Notes: generated from the letters alone by a model not told the origin. Shown: positions 1 to 9,880, numbered from the stretch's first letter. The stretch is DNA of 64,000 nt from Nonomuraea aridisoli (GCF_003236395.1 NZ_POUD01000002.1:46457-110456); one strand, 5' to 3'. Numbers and translations: made by a program.

Positions 1-801
<801 letters not shown>

Positions 802-802
802 G

Positions 803-1165
803 ATGCCCGGCGACGGCCGGGTGGACGTCACCGACGCCGCGGCCGGCCTGCTACGGCGGCTCACCGGACGGCACGGGCCGCTGATGTTCCACCTGTCCGG
901 CGGGTGTTGTGACGGCAGCTCGCCGATGTGCTATCCGGAGGGAGAGTTCCGCACCGGAGCGGCCGACGTCCACGTGGGCGACCTCGCGGTGGACGGCGTG
1001 CGCGAGCCGATCCCGGTGTGGACGTCGGCCGCCCAGTTCACGTACTGGTGGCACACCCATGTCACGATCGACGTGGTGCCGGGCCGGGGGAGCGGCTTCT
1101 CCCTGGAGGCGCCGGAGGGCGTGCGCTTCCTGATCCGCTCCCGCCTGCTGGAGGGCGAGGAGTAG
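803..1165 (+). CDS. DUF779 domain protein
   Basis: This 120-residue protein has a Cys-rich loop SGGCCDGSSPMC (Cys35, Cys36, Cys43) and a WWHTHVTIDVVPGRG segment, both typical of DUF779. The family is commonly encoded directly after ExaC-type aldehyde dehydrogenases. The ATG lies one base after the dehydrogenase stop, so the two are almost certainly cotranscribed and translationally coupled. Biochemical role is unknown; the conserved Cys/His residues could bind metal, but that is inference. Confidence 0.85.
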   Translation: MPGDGRVDVTDAAAGLLRRLTGRHGPLMFHLSGGCCDGSSPMCYPEGEFRTGAADVHVGDLAVDGVREPIPVWTSAAQFTYWWHTHVTIDVVPGRGSGFSLEAPEGVRFLIRSRLLEGEE

Positions 1166-1199
1166 GGGTCGTCGAACGTCGAAGACGGCAAGTTAACAG

Positions 1200-1216
1200 C
1201 TATTTGGATCAAATAG
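1200..1216. promoter_or_regulatory. Palindrome in the SARP gene promoter
   Basis: CTATTT and AAATAG form perfect 6-bp arms around GGATC in an unusually AT-rich stretch 22 bp before the GTG start of the SARP gene. It could be an operator or overlap the -10 region. No clear Shine-Dalgarno lies in front of the GTG, so the transcript may be leaderless. Confidence 0.4.
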
Positions 1217-1238
1217 ACCTTTCCGGCATTCTGTACCC

Positions 1239-4200
1239 GTGCGCGTTGAGGTTCTCGGTCCCGTCAAGGCCTGCCTGGACACCGGCGAGTCCGTGGAGAT
1301 CAGCGGAGTACGGCTCCGCATGCTGCTGGCCCGGCTCGCGCTGGAGCCGGGCCGACCCGTCTCCGCCGAGACGCTGATCGACGACCTGTGGGGCGAGGAG
1401 GCGCCCGCGGGAGCCTCCGCCGCCCTGCACAGCCTCGTCGCACGGCTGCGCAAGGCCCTGAGCGGAGCCGTGACCCTGGAGCTGGTCGCCGGCGGCTACC
1501 GGCTGCCCGTGAGTCCTCAGGACGTCGACGCCCGCCAGTTCGAGGAGCTGGCCGCCCGGGGCCGGCGCGAGCTGGCCGCGGGCATGCACAAAGAGGCCGC
1601 GGCCACCCTCGGCGCGGCACTGGACCTGTGGCAGGGCGCCGCCCTGGCCGACGTCCGGGAGGCGCCCTTCGCCGATCGGGTCGCCACGAGACTGCAGACC
1701 GTCCGCCACGCGGCCGCCGAGGACCGCATCGACGCCGAACTCCACCTCGGCAGGCATGCCGAGGTCCTGGCCGACCTGGAGTCGCTGGCCGCGGCCCACT
1801 CCCTGAGCGAGCGTCTGGCGGGGCTGCGGATGCGCGCCCTGGCCGCGGCCGGCCGCCAGGGCGACGCCCTGACGGTCTACGCGGACATCCAGGGCAGGCT
1901 GGCCGACGAGCTGGGCGTGGATCCCGCGCCGGAGCTGCAGGAGATCCACCTGGCGCTGCTGCGCGGGGAGATGAAGCGCCCCGAGGCGGCCGCGGAGACG
2001 GCTCCGAGCCGGCTGCCCGCCCAGCTCACCAGCTTCGTGGGCCGGGAGCCTGAGCTGGCACAACTGGCCGGCCTGCTGTCCGCGGGCCGGCTGGTCACCA
2101 TCGTCGGCCCCGGCGGCTCGGGCAAGACCAGGCTCTCGCTGGAGGCCGTGGCCAGGGACCCGGCCCACGCGCGCGGGCGCGTCTGGTTCGTCTCGCTGGC
2201 CGGGGTCAGCGCGGCGGACCAGATCGTCGACGCGGTGCTGGGCGCGCTCCACGGCCGCCTCTACGAGGGAGGCGAGTCCACGCCCCTGGACCGGATCTGC
2301 GAGCTGCTCGACGTCGGCGACGGCCTCCTCCTGCTGGACAACTGCGAGCATCTGGTGGAGGCCGCCGCCGAGCTGGTCGGCCGGCTCCTGGTACGGCTGC
2401 CGCAGCTGCGCATCCTGGCCACCAGCCGCGAGCCGCTGGCCATCACCGGCGAGGCCCTGTGCCACCTGGGCCCGCTCGACGTGCCCAGAGATGCGGCGGT
2501 GGCGGCGGTGGCGGCGGCGGTGCGCCTGTTCGTCGACCGGGCGTCGAGCGTGCGGCCGGGCTTCGCGCTGGACGACTCCACGGTGGAGCCCGTCGTGGAG
2601 ATCTGCTGGCGGCTGGACGGCATGCCGCTGGCCCTGGAACTGGCGGCCGCCAAGCTGCGCTCGATGAGCGTCGAGCAGATCGCCGGCCGTCTCGACGACC
2701 GCTTCCGCCTGCTCACCTCGGGAAGCAGGGCGGCCCTGCCCCGCCAGCGCACGTTGCTCGCGGTCGTGGAGTGGAGCTGGGACCTGCTGGACGATCAGGA
2801 GCGGGCGCTGGCCAGGCGCCTCGCCTTCTTCCCGGGCGGCGCGGACCTGCCCGCGCTGGAGGCGGTCTGCGCGGACGCGTCGCTGCCCGCCGAGGAGATC
2901 GTCTACGTGATCGGCTCCCTGGTGGAGAAGTCCATCGTCCAGGAGTCGGGCGACCGGTACCGCATGCTGGAGACCGTCCGCGCCTACGCGTCGGACCGGC
3001 TCGCCGAGTCGGGTGACGACCTCGCCGTGCCGTACTGCGACTACTTCCTCGCCCTGGCCGAGAGGAACGAGCCGCTGCTGCGGACCGGGGAGCAGCTGGC
3101 CGCGATCGCCGTCTTCGACGCCGAGTACGACAACCTGATGCACGGCCTGCGCCAGGCCGCCGACCCCTCCCACTTCGTGGGCGCCCTCTTCTGGTACTGG
3201 GGCATCAGCGGCAGGAGCGCGCAGTTCGAGAGCAATCTCCACTACGGCGTGGCGCTGCCCGAGCAGGCCAAGGCCGCCTTCGGCGTGGTACGGGCGAGCA
3301 TGGACGTCGACTCGGCGGGAGTCAGGGAGTTCCACCCCGCCCGGCCGCTGATGCGGATGGCGCAGCTGGCCGCCGCCTCGGCAGGGGAGTCCGAGCTGCA
3401 GGACGCCCTGGTCTCGCCCGACCCCTGGGTGCGGGCCGGCGCCCACTGGGCCCGCGACTTCCTCCTGACCGAGCAGGGTGACCTGCACTCCGGCGCGTCC
3501 TCCCGCCGGGAGGCGCTGCGCGGCTTCGAGGAGGCCGGCGACCGCTGGGGGATCGTGATCAGCCTGCTGCCGCTGGCCCGCGACCACTCCGTGCGAGGCG
3601 AGCACGGCCCGGCCATCGCCGCGCTGGAGCGGGCCGTCGCCCTGAGCTCCGAGCTGGGCACGGAGGACCACCTCTACCTCAGCCGGGCCAGGCTGGCCCG
3701 CGAGCGCAGACGCCAGGGCGACCTCGACGGCGCGCTCCGCGACATCGAGGCCACCCACCGCCGGGCCAGGGAGCTCGGCCACCGGCGCATGGAGGTGAAC
3801 ATCCTGGTGGGCCTGGCCAACGTCCACCGGCTCTCGGGCGATCTGGAGCGGGCCGACCGGATCCTGGACGAGCTGGCCGCCGTCCAGGGCGAGTCCGCCA
3901 GGGACCTGCTCGTCAGCACCCGTCTGGAGAACCGGCTCGCCCAGGGCGACGCCGTCCAGGCCAGGAAGCTGCTGCCCGAGGCCGTCGGCTCGCTCATCAC
4001 CCAGGGCTACAGCGCGGGCCTGGCCTGGGCCGCCGAGTTGCTGGCCGGCGTACTGGCGCTGGAGGACGACCCGGACGGGGCGGCCGCCGCGCTCGGCATG
4101 AGCCAGGTCATCCGCGGCGAGTTCGACCAGGGTGAGCCGGAGCTGCGCGCCCTGGCCGACCGGCTCACCGAGCGCCTGGGCGCTGAGGGCTACGCCCAGG

Positions 4201-4292
4201 CCTATCGCCTGGGCGCCGAGCTGCCCCGCCAGGACGCGATCGACCGGGTGGCCGTCCGCGTCCTGGCCGGTCAGGAGGCGTTCCTGCGGTAG
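1239..4292 (+). CDS. AfsR/SARP-type regulator (BTAD, NB-ARC, TPR)
   Basis: This 1017-residue protein has the architecture of large AfsR-like activators. An OmpR-type winged helix lies in about the first 90 residues (MRVEVLGPV, MLLARLALEPGRPV, LIDDLWGEEAP). A BTAD domain follows to about 240, ending GVDPAPELQEIH. The STAND ATPase has Walker A GPGGSGKTR near residue 290, Walker B LLLLDNCEH, and ATSREPL and GMPLALELAA. A TPR-like helical C-terminus completes it. Such proteins activate secondary-metabolite or local genes in response to ATP state and ligands. The GTG start is chosen because the conserved MRVEVLGPV begins there. The 3' end overlaps the convergent permease gene by 22 bp. Target genes are unknown. 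Confidence 0.92.
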   Translation: MRVEVLGPVKACLDTGESVEISGVRLRMLLARLALEPGRPVSAETLIDDLWGEEAPAGASAALHSLVARLRKALSGAVTLELVAGGYRLPVSPQDVDARQFEELAARGRRELAAGMHKEAAATLGAALDLWQGAALADVREAPFADRVATRLQTVRHAAAEDRIDAELHLGRHAEVLADLESLAAAHSLSERLAGLRMRALAAAGRQGDALTVYADIQGRLADELGVDPAPELQEIHLALLRGEMKRPEAAAETAPSRLPAQLTSFVGREPELAQLAGLLSAGRLVTIVGPGGSGKTRLSLEAVARDPAHARGRVWFVSLAGVSAADQIVDAVLGALHGRLYEGGESTPLDRICELLDVGDGLLLLDNCEHLVEAAAELVGRLLVRLPQLRILATSREPLAITGEALCHLGPLDVPRDAAVAAVAAAVRLFVDRASSVRPGFALDDSTVEPVVEICWRLDGMPLALELAAAKLRSMSVEQIAGRLDDRFRLLTSGSRAALPRQRTLLAVVEWSWDLLDDQERALARRLAFFPGGADLPALEAVCADASLPAEEIVYVIGSLVEKSIVQESGDRYRMLETVRAYASDRLAESGDDLAVPYCDYFLALAERNEPLLRTGEQLAAIAVFDAEYDNLMHGLRQAADPSHFVGALFWYWGISGRSAQFESNLHYGVALPEQAKAAFGVVRASMDVDSAGVREFHPARPLMRMAQLAAASAGESELQDALVSPDPWVRAGAHWARDFLLTEQGDLHSGASSRREALRGFEEAGDRWGIVISLLPLARDHSVRGEHGPAIAALERAVALSSELGTEDHLYLSRARLARERRRQGDLDGALRDIEATHRRARELGHRRMEVNILVGLANVHRLSGDLERADRILDELAAVQGESARDLLVSTRLENRLAQGDAVQARKLLPEAVGSLITQGYSAGLAWAAELLAGVLALEDDPDGAAAALGMSQVIRGEFDQGEPELRALADRLTERLGAEGYAQAYRLGAELPRQDAIDRVAVRVLAGQEAFLR

Positions 4293-5044
4293 GAGCGCAT
4301 CGCCAGCGGGAAGAAGACGGCGATCGCGCCGGCCATCCAGGCCAGTGCGCCCAGCAGCGAGCCGGCGACCGGGCCGCCGTTCAGCAGGCCGCGCATGGCG
4401 TCGGACATGAGGCTGACCGGGTTGACGTCCGACCAGGTCCGCAACCAGCCGGGCATGGTCTGACTGGGGACGAAGACGTTGCTGGCGAAGGTGAGCGGCA
4501 GGATGAGGATCGTCATCAGACCGATGACCGAGCCGGGCGTCTTGACCAGCATGCCGACGTACACCGAGAGCCAGGCGAAGCTCAGGCCGAAGGCGAGCAG
4601 CAGGCCGATGCCCGCCAGGGCGGCGAGCGGGCCGGTGTGCATGCGGTAGCCCATGACCAGGGCGAGACCGAGCAGGACGGCCAGGGAGACCAGGGAGCGC
4701 ACGAGACCGGCCAGCACGGCGCCGATCAGCGGCGCCGAGCGGGCGACCGGCATGCTGCGGAATCGGTCGAAGACCCCGGTGCGCGCGTCGGCGTTGAGCG
4801 AGACGCCGATGCCGATGCCGGCCTGGAAGACGGTCATGACCATGATGCCGGGGACGATGGCCCGCAGGTAGGCGTCGAGGTCCCCGCCGGCGATGGCGCC
4901 GCCGAAGAGGTAGACGAACATGAGCAGGAACACCACCGGCGTCAGGATGACGTCCACGAGCCGCACGGGCGATCTGCGGAGCTTGGCGACACCGCGCCCG
5001 GCCAGGACCAGGCTGTGCTGGAGGTCTTGGACCGGGGTGCTCAT
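4271..5044 (-). CDS. ABC-2 type permease (DrrB-like)
   Basis: This is a 257-residue integral membrane protein with about six hydrophobic segments (for example LTPVVFLLMFVYLFGG, LVSLAVLLGLALVMGY, SVIGLMTILILPLTFASNVFVP). The motif FASNVFVPSQTMPGWLRTWSDVNPVS is characteristic of DrrB/ABC-2 permeases of antibiotic exporters. The ATG overlaps the stop of the upstream ATPase gene (ATGA), so the two are coupled. With that ATPase it probably exports a hydrophobic compound; the substrate is unknown. The last 22 bp overlap the convergent SARP gene. Confidence 0.9.
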   Translation of the reverse strand: MSTPVQDLQHSLVLAGRGVAKLRRSPVRLVDVILTPVVFLLMFVYLFGGAIAGGDLDAYLRAIVPGIMVMTVFQAGIGIGVSLNADARTGVFDRFRSMPVARSAPLIGAVLAGLVRSLVSLAVLLGLALVMGYRMHTGPLAALAGIGLLLAFGLSFAWLSVYVGMLVKTPGSVIGLMTILILPLTFASNVFVPSQTMPGWLRTWSDVNPVSLMSDAMRGLLNGGPVAGSLLGALAWMAGAIAVFFPLAMRSYRRNAS

Positions 5045-5985
5045 GCCGCGTTCCTCTCGCTGGTCGCGGTGAGCGCCAGGAAGACCTCGTCCAGACTGGG
5101 CAGGCGCAGCCCCAGCTCGTCGGCGGGGATCGCGGCCTGCTCCAGCCTCCTGACCAGGGCCGAGACCAGCATGGGATCGTCGGCGGGCGCGCTCAGCAGC
5201 CCGGTGTTCTCGTCGCGGGCGGGAGTCGTGCCGGTGAGCTCGGCCAGGATGCGGGTGGCCGCGTCCAGGTCGCCCCGCAGGGTGGGGCGGACGTGCAGGA
5301 TCTGCCCGCCGATGCGGCGTTTCAGCTCGCCGGGGCGGCCCTCGGCGGCCACCTTGCCGCGGTCGACGACAGTGACGCGGTCGGCGAGCTGGTCGGCCTC
5401 CTCCAGGTGCTGGGTCGTGAGCAGGACGGTCGTGCCGTCGGCGACCAGCTCCCGGACCACTGCCCACAACTCGTTACGCGTGTGCGGGTCCAGGCCGGTG
5501 GTCGGCTCGTCCAGGAGGAGGATCCGCGGCCGGCCCACGAGGCTGGCGGCCAGGTCCAGGCGGCGGCGCATGCCGCCGGACAACGTGGCGATCGGCCGGC
5601 CGGCGGCCTCGGCGAGCTCGAAACGTTCCAGCAACTCCGAGGCCCGCGCCCGCGCCTGCCGCTTGGACAGGTTGAGCAGGCGGCCCAGCAACACCAGGTT
5701 CTCAACGGCGGACAGGTCCTCGTCCACCGAGGCGTCCTGCCCGGTCAGGCCGATCAGGCTGCGCACCCGGACCGGGTCACGCACCACGTCATGACCGCCG
5801 ACCTCGGCCCGCCCACCGTCGGGACGGAGCAACGTGGCCAGGATCCGGACCGTGGTGGTCTTGCCGGCCCCGTTCGGTCCCAGGATGCCGACGACCTTGC
5901 CCACGGGGACCTCCAGGTCCACCCCCTCCAGCGCGGTCGTCCCGCCGTACCTCTTGATCAGCCCTTCGGCTCGGATCGCGTGCAT
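5041..5985 (-). CDS. ABC transporter ATPase (DrrA-like)
   Basis: A 314-residue cytosolic ATPase. Walker A is GPNGAGKTTT near residue 37, the signature is TLSGGMRRRLDLAASL, Walker B is ILLLDEPTTGLDP, and the H-loop is LLTTQHLEEAD. The C-terminal extension ending LRLPSLDEVFLALT is the DrrA-family hallmark. A GGAGAGG ribosome site precedes the ATG by a few bases. It pairs with the overlapping DrrB-like permease as an exporter. The C-terminal half of a CPBP-type gene lies upstream on the same strand. Confidence 0.93.
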   Translation of the reverse strand: MHAIRAEGLIKRYGGTTALEGVDLEVPVGKVVGILGPNGAGKTTTVRILATLLRPDGGRAEVGGHDVVRDPVRVRSLIGLTGQDASVDEDLSAVENLVLLGRLLNLSKRQARARASELLERFELAEAAGRPIATLSGGMRRRLDLAASLVGRPRILLLDEPTTGLDPHTRNELWAVVRELVADGTTVLLTTQHLEEADQLADRVTVVDRGKVAAEGRPGELKRRIGGQILHVRPTLRGDLDAATRILAELTGTTPARDENTGLLSAPADDPMLVSALVRRLEQAAIPADELGLRLPSLDEVFLALTATSERNAA

Positions 5986-6083
5986 CGCCTCTCCTCATCG
6001 TTCGACGAGCAAGAGGATGCCGGGAGCCGCTGACACGGCACGGACACCGCACTAACAGCAAGTCGGAACGGCTGGGTGAGGTC

Positions 6084-6329
6084 TCAGCCCGCCGCCGTCC
6101 CGGGCCCGGTGGTTCCGGTCAGGAGCACCAGCAGCGGCAGGGCGAGGTCGTTGACGGCGTGGACGGCCACGGCGGGCCGGATCGACCCTCTGCGGCGCAT
6201 CATCTCGGCGCCGATGACGCCCACCACGAGGGCCGCGGGCAGCACGATGTTGATGCCGTGGAAGAAGGCGAAGACCACCGGGCCGCCGATGACGGGCCCG
6301 TAACGCAGCAGGGCGTTGCACGACAAGCG
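6084..6329 (-). pseudogene. C-terminal half of a CPBP-type intramembrane protease
   Basis: The last ~80 residues of a minus-strand frame begin near NALLRYG. They carry two of the three CPBP (Abi) motifs: motif 2 as FAFFH and motif 3 as HAVND, within hydrophobic helices. Motif 1 (EExxxR) and all upstream membrane segments are missing. Sequence before about 6329 is unrelated. The missing front half appears to be at 17355-17871 on the same strand, ending where this fragment begins. I therefore read the two as one gene interrupted by the accessory island. Confidence 0.7.
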
Positions 6330-6739
6330 GTACGGTGTGCACGACGACGGTCCACGATCGTGACCACCGCCAAGCCGGACGACTTCTTCCACAAATTGTT
6401 CACGCAGTTGGTACCCCCATCAAGCTCGAGGGAAGAACTGGCACGCCAAGCGCTTCATCGACGCGATATGGCGTCTCTGCGACGATATGGCCGCCAAGCG
6501 CAAAGCTCGATCGAGCAGCCGTCCTTTGTGCCGCCGGCGACGTGTTGGGCGCCCTCACCAACCACGCGGCGGCGGTACCGCCCATCCTGCCCCTATCCGC
6601 ACACGGCACCACCACGGCGACAGGATCCGCCGAGATAACGCTGACCCGGTCACGGCCAAAGTCACCGTTCACACGCCCACCGTCGAGGTCTTCGACCGCG
6701 CGCTGCAGCGGCTGCTGTGCACCGCGCCGCGCCCGGCGG
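6330..6739. other. Left edge of accessory island; no gene supported
   Basis: Short overlapping frames occur on both strands. One plus-strand frame around 6436-6500 reads NWHAKRFIDAIW and looks weakly coding, and another near 6680 reads VEVFDRALQRLL. Neither has a plausible start, length or family. The stretch is probably degraded mobile-element DNA between the broken CPBP gene and the Tn3 transposase relic. Confidence 0.4.
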
Positions 6740-7000
6740 CCTGTGGCTGATCACGTTGAGCCAGGTCGCGCCGCCACGCCGACGGCCGAAGTACTTCGAG
6801 TTCGGCCGCGCGTACACCGACGGCACCGGGACGACGAACCGCATGCCGTCGACCGAGGCGACCACCCCGCCGCCCCACGCCTGCGCGAGCGGGTGGTTGC
6901 CTGGCTCTGGATCACGATGGTGTTTGCGGCCCGGTAGGTCTCAAGCCGCAGATCGGTCTGGTCGACGTGGGACAGTCGTCCGTACTTCAGCGCGTCGATG
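6740..7000 (-). pseudogene. Tn3-family transposase fragment (frameshifted)
   Basis: Two adjacent minus-strand frames join by one base shift near 6890. The first gives LSHVDQTDLRLETYRAAN (6993-6898). The second gives AQAWGGG, VASVDGMRFVVPV, YARPNSKYFG and WLNVIS (to about 6745). These match the C-terminal DDE part of Tn3-family transposases. Only about 85 of the usual ~1000 residues are left, with no start and no downstream end, so it is a dead relic. It marks past Tn3-type activity in this island. Confidence 0.85.
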
Positions 7001-7037
7001 AAGCCGGGACCAGCAGGGCTTGGCGCGTCGGCAACGC

Positions 7038-7595
7038 CTACTTGCGCAATGGTCGCAGCGCTCTGCCCCAGGCGATGACTTGGTCCAGCATGGCGACCAA
7101 CGCGTCGCCCTGCTGGACCGATGGTTTGAGGACGCTGAAATGCTCGAAGTCGGTGAACAGTGACAGCGCCACCTGGGCCCGTACGTCCGCGACCTGGAGC
7201 TCGCCCATTACCAGTCGCAGGTGTTCCACCGCGCGGGTGCCGCCGTTGCTGCCGTAGCTGACGAATCCGGCCGCCTTGTTGTTCCATTCGGCATACAGGA
7301 AGTCGATGGCGTTCTTCAACGCGCCGGAGGTCGAGTGGTTGTACTCGGGCGTCACGAATACGTACGCGTCAAAGGAAGCGATCTTCGTAGCCCATGCCTG
7401 GGTGTGTGGATGGCTGTACTGGCCCACCGCCGCCGGCATCACCTCGTCCAGGTGCGGCAGGTCGAAATCCTTGAGATCCACCAGTTCGAACTCGGCATCG
7501 TCGCGTTTGGCCGCGAGGTCATGGACCCAATGAGCCACAGCCTTTCCGTTGCGTCCCGGGCGCGTGCTGCCGATGATGATGGCTACCTTTATCAT
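7038..7595 (-). CDS. NAD(P)H-dependent FMN reductase
   Basis: A 185-residue flavodoxin-like protein of the NADPH-dependent FMN reductase family. The FMN phosphate loop is GSTRPGRNGKAV near residue 9; the flavin-contacting motif PEYNHSTSGALKNAID is near residue 84; and YGSNGGTRAVEHLR follows. It would use NAD(P)H to reduce flavin, quinones or similar electron acceptors in the cytosol. A GAGGAG ribosome site sits 7 bases before the ATG. It stands alone between the Tn3 relic and the second DrrAB pair. Its intactness among relics suggests it is useful cargo. Confidence 0.93.
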   Translation of the reverse strand: MIKVAIIIGSTRPGRNGKAVAHWVHDLAAKRDDAEFELVDLKDFDLPHLDEVMPAAVGQYSHPHTQAWATKIASFDAYVFVTPEYNHSTSGALKNAIDFLYAEWNNKAAGFVSYGSNGGTRAVEHLRLVMGELQVADVRAQVALSLFTDFEHFSVLKPSVQQGDALVAMLDQVIAWGRALRPLRK

Positions 7596-7929
7596 GGCTT
7601 TTCTCCTCTGTTGCGGTCAGTTGGAACTGAGCGGCGGTCGCGGACGAATGCCTCGTCGACCGGCGTGGCCTGCGATAGCGCTGCGGGCTCGGAGCGCTGC
7701 ACGGTGAAGCCCGATGTTGACGGCGGTGACGAGGTTGACGGCGGTGATGAGGAGGCACCGCAGCGTCCCTCGTGGGGTGCGGCGAGTCCGCCTGCGCCAG
7801 GAGCCGCCTTCCACGGGTCTTCCGCGAGTGTGCTGGCTGCTCCCGCCGGGCGACCCCATTGCGCTGGGCCCAGCCAAGCCGGTTCGCCAGGTGAACGATC
7901 TCGGCTAGGTGTTCAGAAGCGGGATCTGG
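7596..7929. other. Intergenic stretch with a short tandem repeat
   Basis: I see no supportable gene here; frames on both strands are short and of skewed composition. It contains the 18-bp duplication listed separately. Confidence 0.4.
7716..7751. repeat. Two tandem 18-bp repeats
   Basis: The unit GTTGACGGCGGTGACGAG is present twice head to tail, differing by one base in the second copy (GAT for GAC). Probably a simple replication-slippage duplication. Confidence 0.8.
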
Positions 7930-8772
7930 TCATCCGCCGTCATGGGCGCGGCTGAACCGCCGCACCGTCAGCGGCACCAGGACAGCCAGCAGCAACGTGC
8001 ACCAGCCAACGGTCGCCAGGACCGGATGGGCGAGCGGCCACGCCGCGTCGGCGGCTGGAGCCCCGGGGTTGCCGAACAGTTCCCGGCAGGCCGCCGTCGC
8101 GGCGCTCACCGGGTTCCATTCCGCGATCACGCGCAGGACGGTGGGCATTCCGTCGGTCGGGACGAACACATTGGAGAGCATGGTGACCGGCATCATCACC
8201 GGGCCCAGCTTCGCCCCCGCTTCTTCGTCCTTGACCAGGGAACCGATGTAGACGCCGATCCATGACATCGCGTACTGCAGCAATAGCAGCAGGCCGAACG
8301 CGGCCACGGCGGATCCTAGGCCGTTCTGGGCACGCCAGCCCACCAGGAGTCCCGTCGCGGCCATGATGGCCAGCGTGGCCGCGGCGATGATCAGATCGGA
8401 TGCGGTCTGGCCGAACGGGACGGCCGAACGGGCGATCGGCATCGACCGAAGTCGGTCCATCACCCCCCGGCCGTTGTCGGCGGCCACGACGATCATCGAG
8501 CTCATCGTTCCCATGGTTATTCCCATGACGAACAGGCCGGGCATGAGGTATTCGCGGTAATTGGCGCCGTCACCGACGGAGATGGCACTGCCGAATACGT
8601 AACCGAACAAGAGCACGAACGCGAGCGGGAATGCGATCGTGCCGATGATGGCACCCGGGCTGTGCCGCAGTTGCGACAGGTTCCGGTAGGCGATCATCAT
8701 TCCGTCACTCAGGCCGTGTCCGAGCCGGATCAATCCGCGGTTTCCTGTTCCGGCTGTGTCGATCACTGTCAT
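7930..8772 (-). CDS. ABC-2 type permease (DrrB-like), island copy
   Basis: A 280-residue membrane protein with about six hydrophobic helices. The ABC-2/DrrB landmarks are PGAIIGTIAFPLAFVLLFGYVFG, YLMPGLFVMGITMG, MLSNVFVPTDGMP and AEWNPVSAATAACRELFG. It begins 11 bp after the ATPase gene ends, on the same strand. It forms a two-gene exporter with that ATPase, probably repressed by the divergent TetR protein. It is a diverged relative of the permease at 4271-5044. Confidence 0.92.
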   Translation of the reverse strand: MTVIDTAGTGNRGLIRLGHGLSDGMMIAYRNLSQLRHSPGAIIGTIAFPLAFVLLFGYVFGSAISVGDGANYREYLMPGLFVMGITMGTMSSMIVVAADNGRGVMDRLRSMPIARSAVPFGQTASDLIIAAATLAIMAATGLLVGWRAQNGLGSAVAAFGLLLLLQYAMSWIGVYIGSLVKDEEAGAKLGPVMMPVTMLSNVFVPTDGMPTVLRVIAEWNPVSAATAACRELFGNPGAPAADAAWPLAHPVLATVGWCTLLLAVLVPLTVRRFSRAHDGG

Positions 8773-8783
8773 GGAGTGGCCTC

Positions 8784-9767
8784 CTAAAGCCGTGTAGCGG
8801 GGTTTCGATCGTCGCTGCCGGCAGCTGCGTCCGTCAGCGTCAGGAACACCTCGTCCAGGGTCGGTAGCCGTACGGCCACATCCGCTGGATTCACGCCGGC
8901 GGCGTCCAGCCGGCGAACCACCTCGGGCAGCGACATTGACTCGCTGCCGAACGGCACGCTGAGCCGCCGCTGGTCGTGGTCCACGTCCGGAGCCACGCGC
9001 GCCATGCCGGCCAATGCGCGTTGAGCGACGTCAATGTCGTGGTCGGCGTGAACGACGACGTCGATCCGGCCGCCGATTCTTGCCTTCAGCTCTTTCGGCG
9101 CTCCCGAGGCGATCACGCGGCCACCGTCGATCACCGCGATGTGCTGGGCAAGCTGATCGGCCTCCGCCAGGTACTGAGTGGTCAGCAATACCGTCGCGCC
9201 TTGAGCAACCAGTTCTCGCGTCGTGTCCCAGATTTCGTTGCGGCTGCGGGGGTCCAGCCCGGTCGTGGGCTCGTCCAGGAACAGCACGGCGGGCGGGACC
9301 AGCATGCTGGAGATCAGGTCGAGGCGGCGCCGCATGCCGCCGGAGTAGGTCCGCACCAACCGGTCGGCTGCGTCCGCGAGCCCGAATCGCTCCAGCAGTT
9401 CCTCGGCCCGCCGACGGGCCTCGGCGCGCCGCAGGTGTAAGAGGCGGGCGAAGATGTAGAGGTTCTCCCGGCCGGTGAGGTCTTCGTCCAGGGCCGCATG
9501 CTGACCGGTCAACCGAATGTGGCGGCGGACCTGACGCGACTGGCGTACCACGTCGTAGCCAGCGACGGTCGCTCGCCCTTCGTCCACGGTGGTCAATGTC
9601 GCCAGTATGCGGATGGCGGTGGTCTTGCCCGCCCCGTTGGGCCCCAGGACGCCGAAGATCGTCCCGGCCGGCACCGCTAGATCTAGCCCTGCGAGGGCCT
9701 GTGTCCTGCCGAAACGCTTGCGTAGTCCTTCTGTGACGACAATCGCGTCACTGCTGCGAATGTCCAC
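8784..9767 (-). CDS. ABC transporter ATPase (DrrA-like), island copy
   Basis: A 327-residue ATPase with Walker A GPNGAGKTT, Q-loop RLTGQHAALDEDLTG, signature TYSGGMRRRLDLISSM, Walker B VLFLDEPTTGLDP, H-loop LLTTQYLAEAD, and the DrrA C-terminal motif VRLPTLDEVFLTLT. Translation starts at a GTG preceded by AAGGAGG. It powers the adjacent permease for drug or metabolite export. The neighbouring divergent TetR gene suggests induction by the exported compound. Confidence 0.93.
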   Translation of the reverse strand: MDIRSSDAIVVTEGLRKRFGRTQALAGLDLAVPAGTIFGVLGPNGAGKTTAIRILATLTTVDEGRATVAGYDVVRQSRQVRRHIRLTGQHAALDEDLTGRENLYIFARLLHLRRAEARRRAEELLERFGLADAADRLVRTYSGGMRRRLDLISSMLVPPAVLFLDEPTTGLDPRSRNEIWDTTRELVAQGATVLLTTQYLAEADQLAQHIAVIDGGRVIASGAPKELKARIGGRIDVVVHADHDIDVAQRALAGMARVAPDVDHDQRRLSVPFGSESMSLPEVVRRLDAAGVNPADVAVRLPTLDEVFLTLTDAAAGSDDRNPATRL

Positions 9768-9826
9768 CCGGCCTCCTTGAAGCGAATTCGAGTACGGTCT
9801 ATGCGAAATGTGACCCTAGCTTTCGG

Positions 9827-9837
9827 GTACGATGTAC
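9827..9837. promoter_or_regulatory. Candidate TetR operator between ATPase and TetR genes
   Basis: GTAC-GAT-GTAC is a short palindrome midway in the 113-bp divergent promoter region. A third GTAC lies at 9792. Position is right for control of both directions, but the element is short and unproven. Confidence 0.3.
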
Positions 9838-9880
9838 GCAAGCACCGCAGGCAAGACGGCATGATGGAGGCATAGGGAGA

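Noticed and set aside
1209..3827. An 872-codon open frame antisense to the SARP gene
   Set aside because: A GC-skew shadow: composition is Gln/Arg/Gly-rich with no domain, while the plus strand shows clear SARP motifs.
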